The notes beneath the pieces were generated by a model, which was given only the letters and a program-made list of their open reading frames with translations, ran no database searches and had not been told where the DNA came from. Below are positions 41,736-47,470 of a DNA stretch of 47,470 nucleotides, piece after piece; within the stretch, counting starts at the first letter, position 1; every line of letters starts with the position of its first letter. A program made the position numbers and the translations under genes. The DNA comes from Paractinoplanes rishiriensis (GTDB lineage: Bacteria > Actinomycetota > Actinomycetes > Mycobacteriales > Micromonosporaceae). The stretch lies in NCBI RefSeq assembly GCF_016862375.1, contig NZ_BOMV01000025.1, positions 1 to 47,470 of the forward strand, written 5' to 3'.

Positions 41736-41832
41736 TCCCGGGCATCTGCAGCTCCTCCATGGCGGCCCGCTCGGCCAGGGCGCGCTCCAGGCGGGTCCGG
41801 GCGTCGTCGTCCGGCTCGTCGTTCGCAGTCAT
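41644..41832 (-). CDS. Possible nested in-frame ORF (62 residues) in the kinase tail
   Basis: Within the kinase frame, ATG 41832 is preceded by AAGGAG (41839-41844) at a 6-nt spacing, an ideal ribosome-binding site in mid-gene. It would give a 62-residue acidic then Pro-rich product beginning MTANDEPDDDARTRLERALA, the part of the kinase that lies beyond the ATPase domain. It may be a separately made small protein, or the trace of a once separate gene now fused to the kinase by loss of a stop codon. No direct evidence distinguishes these. Confidence 0.35.
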   Translation of the reverse strand: MTANDEPDDDARTRLERALAERAAMEELQMPGISPLPADDQPPARPSAGSTPAPPTGPGRTA

Positions 41833-43974
41833 CTCGGTCTCCTTGTTCTGGGGCACGGTGCGGCTCACGGGCAGGGTGAAGTGGAAGCGGGTGCCGCCGC
41901 CGGGGTTGTCGGCCACGCCGATCTCCCCGCCGTGCCGCTCCACGATGCGCTGGCAGATGGCCAGGCCCAGGCCGGTGCCGGCGTAGCCCGACTCGGCGTG
42001 GGCCCGGTGGAACTGCTCGAAGATGGCCGGCTTGTCGGAGTCCGGGATGCCGATGCCGCGGTCCGCCACATCGATCCGGACCCAGCCCGGTACGTCGGCG
42101 GCCGCGGTCACCTCGACCCGGGCTATGCCGCCCGGGCGCACGTACTTGATCGCGTTGCCCACCAGGTTTTCCAGCACGTGCCGCAGCATGGCCGGGTCGG
42201 CGTGCACCGCGGGCAGCGGGCCGACGCGCACCTCGGGGCGCTCCGCCGGCGGCAGGTGCGCGGTGCGGTCGTGCAGCACGTCGGCGACCAGGGTGGCCAG
42301 GTCGACCGTGCGGGTGCGCAGCGGGGCGTCGCGGGCGGTCGCGTACGCGAGCAGGGTGTCGATCATCGCGGCCATCCGGTCCACGGCGTGCGAGATCCGG
42401 TCCACCGACGGGCCGGCCGCCGCGGGCCGATCCTCGGCCAGCGCCTCCTCGATCACCTCGCAGTGCCCGCGGACCACGGTCAGTGGCGCCTTGAGGTCGT
42501 GCGCCACCACCCCGGCGAAAACGGCCAGGTCGTTCTCGTAGCGGCGCAGGTCGGTGATGTCGTGGAAGACCGCGACCGCGCCGCGCTGGCCGGCACTCGG
42601 GTCGAGCGGCCGGCCGTCCACGCTGAGCAGGATGCCCTCCGGCCGGGCCCGGTTGCGCACCAGCATCTCCACCCCGTCCGAGGACTCGCCGCGCAGGGCC
42701 CGCATCAGCGGCAGCTCGTCGAGCGGGAACGGGGTCTGCCCGTCCGCGCGGAACAGCCCGTAGTGCTGCTGCCACCCCTCCGGCCCCCCGGCTTCGTCGC
42801 CGACTCCGAGCAGCTGCTTGGCGGCCGGGTTGTGCAGCAGGAACTCGCCGTTCTCGTCGACCACGCCGACCCCGTCGCCGATGCTCGTCATGACCGCGCC
42901 GAGCAGGCCGGCCTGCCGGCGGCTCTCCGCCTCGGCCGCCTCCAGGTCGGCGGTGGCCTCGCGGACCCGGCGCAGGGCCCGGATCCGGCCGGTGGCCAGC
43001 ACGTAGAGCAGACCGGCCACCATCAGCGTGATGACGATGCCGTGGATCAGCACGGTGGCGGGCAGGCGGCTGCCGGCGCCGGGCAGGCGGGCCGACGCGG
43101 CCCGGGTCACCAGCAGCCATTGCCGGTCGGCCACGTCGAGCAGCCGGCTGCGGGCCAGGTCCGGCTTTCCGGCGACGTCGTACGCGGCCACCACCGGCCG
43201 GTCGCCGCGGTCGGTGGGCGCGAGCAGCTCGGCGTCGAGCTGACCCTGGCTGACCGTGGCCAGCACCCCGCTGAGGAAGTCGCCGCCACGCATGCCGAGC
43301 ACGATCCAGCCACGGAACTGCGGGTCGTTGTCGCGCGGCCAGATAGGCGCCGCGAACACGAACGACCGCTGCTGCTGCGAAGCCGGCAGGTTGCGGTCCC
43401 GCAACAGGACGTAGGTGTCCGAGACGGCCACCCGGCTCATCCGCCGGGCCTCGACCATGGCGGCCGCGGGCTCCGGCGCCGCGGCCAGGTCCAGGCCGTC
43501 CGGGGAGCCGATGGTACGCAGCGGCCGGCCGAAAATCGTGAAGTAGTGCTCACCGGCGGTCGGCGCCGGGCGCAGTACCAGCCCACCCGAGCCGGCGGCC
43601 CGCCACCGGCGCTGGGTGGCCCCGATCCCCGCGGTGCTGCTCGGCACCACGAAGGAGACGCTGGCCGCACCGATCAACCGGGCCGAGACCAGTGGCGCGG
43701 TGGCCGCGTCGAAGTCGTCCCAGGTGATGGTGTCGTCGGTGGCCAGGCCGGTGGCGGTGGCCTCGACCAGGGAGCGGTACCGCTCGGTCTCGGCCAGCAC
43801 CGCGGCCCGGGCCATCTCCGTGCGCTGGTCCATGACCCGGTCCGCGTTCTCCCGCTGAGTGGTGCGGAGATCGGCGACGACGAGCAGCGTGGCAGTGATG
43901 CCCACGACGAGCGCGACCGCCGGGAACAGCAGCCCGGCGGGCAGTCCGCGGCTCGTTGTCCCCCGTGGCCTCAC
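41644..43974 (-). CDS. CHASE-domain sensor histidine kinase with PAS domain and unusual tail
   Basis: A 776-residue membrane kinase. A helix at about 12-34 and another at about 322-345 flank an extracytoplasmic CHASE-like domain (RYRSLVEATATGLATDD..., GAASVSFVVPSS, FGRPLRT). A PAS domain follows (MTSIGDGVGVVDENGEFLLHNPAA), then HisKA with phospho-acceptor H492 in VVAHDLKAPLTVV and an ATPase domain with LVGNAIKYV, DRGIGIPDSDK and GTGLGLAICQRIVERHGG. The kinase core ends at about residue 708 (FHFTLPVSRT). About 65 further acidic and Pro-rich residues follow, preceded by an internal ribosome-binding site. The gene ends inside the convergent response-regulator gene. The GTG at 43974 has GAGG upstream. 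Confidence 0.92.
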   Translation of the reverse strand: MRPRGTTSRGLPAGLLFPAVALVVGITATLLVVADLRTTQRENADRVMDQRTEMARAAVLAETERYRSLVEATATGLATDDTITWDDFDAATAPLVSARLIGAASVSFVVPSSTAGIGATQRRWRAAGSGGLVLRPAPTAGEHYFTIFGRPLRTIGSPDGLDLAAAPEPAAAMVEARRMSRVAVSDTYVLLRDRNLPASQQQRSFVFAAPIWPRDNDPQFRGWIVLGMRGGDFLSGVLATVSQGQLDAELLAPTDRGDRPVVAAYDVAGKPDLARSRLLDVADRQWLLVTRAASARLPGAGSRLPATVLIHGIVITLMVAGLLYVLATGRIRALRRVREATADLEAAEAESRRQAGLLGAVMTSIGDGVGVVDENGEFLLHNPAAKQLLGVGDEAGGPEGWQQHYGLFRADGQTPFPLDELPLMRALRGESSDGVEMLVRNRARPEGILLSVDGRPLDPSAGQRGAVAVFHDITDLRRYENDLAVFAGVVAHDLKAPLTVVRGHCEVIEEALAEDRPAAAGPSVDRISHAVDRMAAMIDTLLAYATARDAPLRTRTVDLATLVADVLHDRTAHLPPAERPEVRVGPLPAVHADPAMLRHVLENLVGNAIKYVRPGGIARVEVTAAADVPGWVRIDVADRGIGIPDSDKPAIFEQFHRAHAESGYAGTGLGLAICQRIVERHGGEIGVADNPGGGTRFHFTLPVSRTVPQNKETEMTANDEPDDDARTRLERALAERAAMEELQMPGISPLPADDQPPARPSAGSTPAPPTGPGRTA

Positions 43975-43983
43975 GTCTGCCTC

Positions 43984-44008
43984 ATGCTCGCCTCACCAAA
44001 GCGAGCAT
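43984..44008. promoter_or_regulatory. Perfect inverted repeat overlapping a -10-like element
   Basis: ATGCTCGC (43984-43991) and GCGAGCAT (44001-44008) are perfect inverted arms with a 9-nt loop. On the - strand TATTAT (44007-44012) overlaps the upstream arm, placing the repeat in the promoter or leader of the kinase gene and just after the glucosaminidase stop. It may be an operator or a terminator. Confidence 0.45.
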
Positions 44009-44032
44009 AATACGCAAAACGCCCCTACCGAC

Positions 44033-45166
44033 CTACTTCCAGCTGTCGTACTGGTAGAGCTTGTAGGAGGCCATCAGCGTGGTGACCTTGGTGTAGTAGT
44101 TCGGGTCGGTCGCGTACCCCGCCTTCCAGACCGCCCAGATGAACTTGTTCGCGTTCCTGGTGTGCGCGAAGGCCGGCTTGTAGCGGCTGTTCACCCGCAG
44201 GAAGCTGCCGTGGTCACGGAACGAGTGCGCCATCGAGGCGTAGGTGCGGAAGCTGGCCGAGGTGGTGAAGCACGCGCCGGCCTTGGTGCACTCCTGGGTG
44301 CGGTACACGTGGCAGCCGTTGGCCAGTTTGCCGTAGCTGGTGCCCTGGCACTTGATGCCGAAGTAGTTCTTGTCGGTCACCGACAGGCTGCTGCGGCCCC
44401 AGCCGGACTCGAGGATCGCCTGCGCCAGGGTCACCGACGCCGGCACGCCGTACTCCCGCCAGCCGCGCTGCGCGCCCGGCACCGCGGCCTTGATGAACTC
44501 GGCCGGCGTGATCGACGGGGTGGTGACCGGCGGGTTCACCGGGGTGCCCGGGCAGATGTGCAGGGTGGGCGTGACCACGTACGCGTGTGAGATGTAGCTG
44601 CCGTCGCTGAGCCGGTTCCACTGGGTGGTCGAGCGGACCGTGCCCTTGACCATCGTGCCCACCACGCCGCAGACGCCCTGCACCTTGGCGCCGTTCACGA
44701 CGGTCCGCTTGACCGGCGCCGAGGTGGTCGGCGCGGTCCGGATGTTCACGGCGCCGTCGGTCGACTTCACCGTGCCGACCTTGTAGGTGACCGTGGCGGC
44801 CGGCTTCGGCTTCGCCTTCACGGCCTCGCCCTTCGGGGCGGTGGTCGCGCAGCGCGCGATGGTCCTGCCCGAGGAGAGGTACGCGTGGGTGACGTAGCCG
44901 CCGGTGCTCAACCGGACCCACAGGTTGGTGGTACGCACGGAGCCGCGCACCGACTGCCCGGTCACCCCGCACACGACCGTGACCCGCTGCTTGTTGCGCA
45001 GCGTGCCGACCACCTTCGCGGCGAGCGACGGCGCGGACCGCACCTTGAGCGTGCTGCGCACCTCGACGGTGGCCGGCACCGCGGCTGCCTGGGCCGCGGC
45101 GGGAGCCACCACCAGCCCGGACGCGACGGCGAGCGCCAGCATCGGTCCGGCCAGCTTGAACCTCAT
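44033..45166 (-). CDS. Secreted glucosaminidase with two SH3-like domains
   Basis: A 377-residue exported peptidoglycan hydrolase. Signal peptide at 1-28 (ending AAAQAAAV). Two bacterial SH3-like modules follow: 32-106 (STLKVRSAPSLAAKVVGTL, WVRLSTGGYVTHAYL) and 126-206 (GAVNIRTAPTTSAPVKRTV, WNRLSDGSYISHAYV), each with a pair of Cys. A Pro/Thr linker leads to a GH73-type glucosaminidase domain (220-377) with catalytic Glu253 in AQAILESGWGRS, NYFGIKC, FRTYASMAHSFRDHGSFL and WAVWKAGYATDPNYYTKV. ATG 45166 has AAGGGGA 9 nt upstream. It probably cuts the glycan strands of the cell wall during growth or spore release. Confidence 0.93.
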   Translation of the reverse strand: MRFKLAGPMLALAVASGLVVAPAAAQAAAVPATVEVRSTLKVRSAPSLAAKVVGTLRNKQRVTVVCGVTGQSVRGSVRTTNLWVRLSTGGYVTHAYLSSGRTIARCATTAPKGEAVKAKPKPAATVTYKVGTVKSTDGAVNIRTAPTTSAPVKRTVVNGAKVQGVCGVVGTMVKGTVRSTTQWNRLSDGSYISHAYVVTPTLHICPGTPVNPPVTTPSITPAEFIKAAVPGAQRGWREYGVPASVTLAQAILESGWGRSSLSVTDKNYFGIKCQGTSYGKLANGCHVYRTQECTKAGACFTTSASFRTYASMAHSFRDHGSFLRVNSRYKPAFAHTRNANKFIWAVWKAGYATDPNYYTKVTTLMASYKLYQYDSWK

Positions 45167-45379
45167 GAGAAGAGTCCCCTTCGTAGCGGTCGGTCCGTAC
45201 GAAGGTGGCGATCGGGCGTTGCGGGGCGAGAGCGCACGGGGTTGCGGATGAGTTGCCGAGGTCACCGGGCGGGACGGAAGTGGCGGGTGATACTTGGGGG
45301 GCGCTTGAAACCGCGCCCAGTTGGGAAATCGGCTACCGCACCAGTCATCCCCGCCGCTCCCGCAGGAGGACCCCCACCG
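45167..45379. other. Divergent 213-bp region between glucosaminidase and PAP2 genes
   Basis: This region holds the promoters of both genes. I see a GGAGGA ribosome-binding site for the PAP2 gene (45364-45369), but no confident -10/-35 pair and no match to the c-di-AMP (ydaO) riboswitch that often precedes actinomycete wall hydrolases. Confidence 0.4.
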
Positions 45380-46333
45380 ATGACGGCCCTGGCGTCCCGA
45401 CCCAAGACGTCCACCCCGCCGCCCACCCGCGGCGGCGCCGGCTACGCGCTGGCCCCGCTGGCCGTCGTGCTCCTGGCCGCCGTCGCGGCCGCCGCCACGT
45501 ACTACGGCTTCGTCCTGACCACGCTCGGCCAGTCGGTGGACACGGCCTCGATGCGTGGCGGCGACGTCGACCATCCCCGGGTGGTCGAGATCCTGAGCCG
45601 TACGCTGAACGGCACCACCCTGGCCAGCCTGGTGCTGGTGTGCCTGGCCGCGGCCACGGTCGGCGTGCTCCGCAAACGCCTCGACCTGGCGATCGGCGCG
45701 GGCCTGCTGGTGCTGGGCGCCAACGCCAGCGTGCAGTTGCTGAAGATGCGCCTGGACCGCCCCGACCTCGACGACTTCCCGGCGCCGAACTCGTTCCCCA
45801 GCGGCCACACCGCGGCCGCCGCGTCGGTCGCGTTCGCGCTGATCCTGGTGCTGCCGCACGCCGTACGCGGGATGGTCGCCCTGATCGGCGCCGGCTACGT
45901 CACGGTGATCGCGATCGCCACGGTCTGGGCCGAGTGGCACCGCCCCAGCGACACGGTCGCGGCCCTGCTGATCGTCCTGGCCTGGTCGGCGCTGGCCGCC
46001 TTCGTGATCCGCGTGGTCCGCCTGCGGCTGCCCGGCGAGCCCGAACGCCCCGGCCGCGGCAGCTCGCTGCTGCTCCTGATCGGCGCCGGCATCACCGGCG
46101 CCGCCGCGCTGCTCGGCCTGGCCGCCGTGGCCGCCTCCGAGGGCGTCACCCCCGACCTGGTCTCGGGCCGCTTCGCGTTCCTGACCGGCGCCGCGGCGAT
46201 CGCGGCCACGGTGGCCGTCACGTTCCTGCTCTGGGCCCGCCTGGCCGGCGGCGACCGGCCGGCGTCACCCCCCGACAAGACCCAACCCGCGGCGGACCAG
46301 CCGGCCCGCCCGCCCAAGGGAGGCACCAAGTGA
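45380..46333 (+). CDS. PAP2-family membrane phosphatase
   Basis: A 317-residue integral membrane protein with about eight hydrophobic segments. The phosphatase signature is present in three parts: KMRLDRP, SFPSGHTAAAASVAF and AEWHRPSDTVAALL (catalytic His and Asp). Two or more further helices follow and the C terminus is a Pro/Asp tail (SPPDKTQPAADQPARPPKGG). Such enzymes remove phosphate from lipid carriers such as undecaprenyl pyrophosphate or phosphatidate. The ATG at 45380 has GGAGGA 10 nt upstream. The stop overlaps the next start (GTGA), coupling it to the YflT-domain protein. The long apparent upstream extension of the frame is not coding. Confidence 0.92.
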   Translation: MTALASRPKTSTPPPTRGGAGYALAPLAVVLLAAVAAAATYYGFVLTTLGQSVDTASMRGGDVDHPRVVEILSRTLNGTTLASLVLVCLAAATVGVLRKRLDLAIGAGLLVLGANASVQLLKMRLDRPDLDDFPAPNSFPSGHTAAAASVAFALILVLPHAVRGMVALIGAGYVTVIAIATVWAEWHRPSDTVAALLIVLAWSALAAFVIRVVRLRLPGEPERPGRGSSLLLLIGAGITGAAALLGLAAVAASEGVTPDLVSGRFAFLTGAAAIAATVAVTFLLWARLAGGDRPASPPDKTQPAADQPARPPKGGTK

Positions 46334-47184
46334 CCACCACACCGCCCGAACGCCCGCCCACCAATAACTCGCCCGCGTCCGCGGCCTCCCCGGCCCCTTC
46401 GCACCCGTCCGCCCTGGACGCCACCGAGCCGGCCATGCCCGCAGCTTCGTCCTCCGACACCACGGCCCCGCTCCCCACCGCGTCTGCCGACACCACCACC
46501 CCGCTCCCCGCCGCGTCATCCGCGTCATCCGCGTCATCCGACACCACGGTTCCGGTCCCGGCGTCGCCCGCCGCCTCTCCCCCGCCCTCGCCGACGGGTG
46601 CGCCGGTGTCGGGTAACCCGGTGTCGCCGGCCGGCCGCTTCGATGCCGCCGGCGCCGGCCCTGGCAAGCCGGTCGGTCCGGCCGGCTCGGTGCCGCGCAT
46701 GCCGGCCGAAACTCCGCCCGGCCAGGTGGTGCCGTCGGTCGTGGTCGGCACCTATCCCGACTACGCGATGGCCCAGCAGGCGGTGGACCACCTGTCCGAC
46801 GAGAAGTTCCCGGTCCAGCGAACCGCGATCATCGGCACCGACCTCCGCCTGGTGGAAAACGTGCTGGGCCGCCTGACCACCGGCCGGGCAGCCCTGGCCG
46901 GCGCGGCCAGCGGCGCCTGGTTCGGCCTGTTCGTAGGCTTGCTGTTCGGCCTGTTCAGCGACTCCAACTGGCTGGCCGTCCTGCTGGTCTGCCTGGTGAT
47001 CGGCGCCGTCTGGGGAGCCATCTTCGGCGCCATCGCCCACGCCGCCACCGGCGGCCGCCGCGACTTCGCCTCCCGCAGCACCATCCAGGCCGGCCAGTAC
47101 GCGGTGGTGACCGACCCGGAGGTAGCCGACCAGGCCCGCCACCTGCTGATCCAGCTCAACTGGCGAGCCTCCGGCGCCCAATGA
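46330..47184 (+). CDS. YflT-like (general stress 17M) domain protein with disordered N terminus
   Basis: A 284-residue protein. Residues 1-130 are Ser/Pro/Ala/Thr-rich and disordered, with short repeats (SSASSASSDTT). Residues 136-284 match the heat-induced YflT/17M-like fold: VVVGTYPDYAMAQQAVDHLSDEKFP, RTAIIGTDLRLVENVLGRLTTGRAALAG, two hydrophobic hairpins (GAWFGLFVGLLFGLFSD and WLAVLLVCLVIGAVWGAIFG), then QAGQYAVVTDPEVADQARHLL. The hydrophobic pair could insert into the membrane. The GTG at 46330 overlaps the PAP2 stop. Its function is unknown; membrane or envelope stress is a guess from the partner and the family. Confidence 0.88.
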   Translation: MTTTPPERPPTNNSPASAASPAPSHPSALDATEPAMPAASSSDTTAPLPTASADTTTPLPAASSASSASSDTTVPVPASPAASPPPSPTGAPVSGNPVSPAGRFDAAGAGPGKPVGPAGSVPRMPAETPPGQVVPSVVVGTYPDYAMAQQAVDHLSDEKFPVQRTAIIGTDLRLVENVLGRLTTGRAALAGAASGAWFGLFVGLLFGLFSDSNWLAVLLVCLVIGAVWGAIFGAIAHAATGGRRDFASRSTIQAGQYAVVTDPEVADQARHLLIQLNWRASGAQ

Positions 47185-47447
47185 CCGACCACCCCGGCTC
47201 GTCCAGGCCTTCTGCCGCAAATGTCCCCCGCGGACGCGCGTCCGTGACGCGATGTTGTTCTGCTGTTCGGCAATGACCGCCATTGGGGTGGTCAAAGCGT
47301 CAAGGTCACCGTGGCGGTGGCGACGCCAGCTTTGAGCGGACAGCGGACCGCGACGCGAAACTTGCCGTAGACGGACCTTGGCGCCCGCTCCACCGCGGGG
47401 CGGTGGTGCGGGCGCCAAGGTTGAGACGGCCTGCGGTCGGGCGGGGC
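47185..47447. other. Intergenic region at right end
   Basis: This region contains no convincing gene. An open stretch of about 50 codons on the - strand (47292-47447) has no plausible start context. The only clear element is the hairpin at 47375-47421. Confidence 0.5.
47375..47421. terminator. Large 21-bp hairpin, likely bidirectional terminator
   Basis: The arm at 47375-47395 (ACCTTGGCGCCCG...CCACCG) pairs with 47401-47421 over 21 positions with one mismatch, around a CGGGG loop. It lies 190 bp after the YflT-domain gene and about 26 bp after the apparent stop of a convergent gene at the right edge, so it could end both transcripts. Confidence 0.65.
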
Positions 47448-47470
47448 CTAGAAGGGAGCGTTCAGCTCGG
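47448..47470 (-). CDS. Possible 3' end of a gene beyond the right edge
   Basis: On the - strand the last bases read E-L-N-A-P-F-stop (TAG at 47448-47450) just before the large hairpin. Only six full codons are visible, so the call rests on the stop-then-terminator arrangement. Confidence 0.3.

Noticed and set aside
45167..45379. c-di-AMP (ydaO) riboswitch before the secreted glucosaminidase
   Set aside because: Actinomycete wall-hydrolase leaders often carry it, but none of the conserved aptamer blocks are seen here.
47292..47447. A 50-codon open stretch on the - strand ending in a hydrophobic VATATVTLTL sequence
   Set aside because: It lies directly after an in-frame TAG, has no plausible start and crosses the large hairpin. 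It is more likely a chance open frame.

Overview
The window is very GC-rich (roughly 70% or more), almost fully coding, with strong third-position GC, GTG starts, four-base start/stop overlaps and many apparently leaderless genes. Together with the gene content (gluconokinase, SigE-family ECF sigma factor, CobO/CobB cobalamin genes, Ser/Thr kinase fused to GGDEF, HrpA, YflT-domain protein) this points to an actinomycete chromosome, most likely Micromonosporaceae such as Actinoplanes. The genus is an inference. No transposase, phage gene, CRISPR array, tRNA or rRNA was recognised.

Layout. 1-2734: 5' part of a very long Pro/Gly/Gln/Ser-rich protein with a Cys cluster near its N terminus, running off the left edge (- strand). 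2921-5101: a small membrane protein and a GCS2-type glutamate-cysteine ligase. 5115-9770: a two-component system (histidine kinase and LuxR-type regulator, - strand) divergent from an ABC ATPase and FtsX-type permease (+). 9823-13608: ECF sigma factor with a probable anti-sigma partner, a 30-codon leaderless leader ORF, a VOC protein and gluconokinase. 13612-18804: a cobalamin riboswitch followed by a cobaltochelatase-type ChlI/ChlD fusion, CobO, CobB, a 520-bp structured non-coding stretch and a CobE/CbiG-C protein. 18939-24203: a 1754-residue kinase/AAA/GAF/GGDEF protein (-). 24339-26549: ArsR regulator with SRPBCC protein, and citrate synthase (-). 26714-33624: universal stress protein, GGDEF-EAL protein, a 26-residue membrane microprotein, exonuclease III, then a SpoIIE phosphatase overlapping a B12-binding protein with a CarH-like W-x9-EH motif. 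33625-36450: small proteins, hairpins, a G-rich tandem array, a secreted LamG-like protein and a hypothetical protein. 36526-41292: HrpA helicase and aldo/keto reductase (-). 41340-43974: CheY-like regulator whose 3' end overlaps a convergent CHASE histidine kinase. 44033-47184: secreted glucosaminidase with SH3 repeats (-), then a PAP2 phosphatase and a YflT-domain stress protein (+). A large hairpin and perhaps the tail of another gene lie at the right edge.

Themes. One is cobalamin: riboswitch, chelation, adenosylation and amidation genes, plus a possible B12-based sensor feeding a SpoIIE phosphatase. Another is signalling by cyclic di-GMP and phosphorylation: two GGDEF proteins, two histidine kinases, two response regulators and one Ser/Thr kinase. 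Several transcripts appear to start at the start codon, with TAGNNT about 6-7 nt upstream, and this helps choose the starts.
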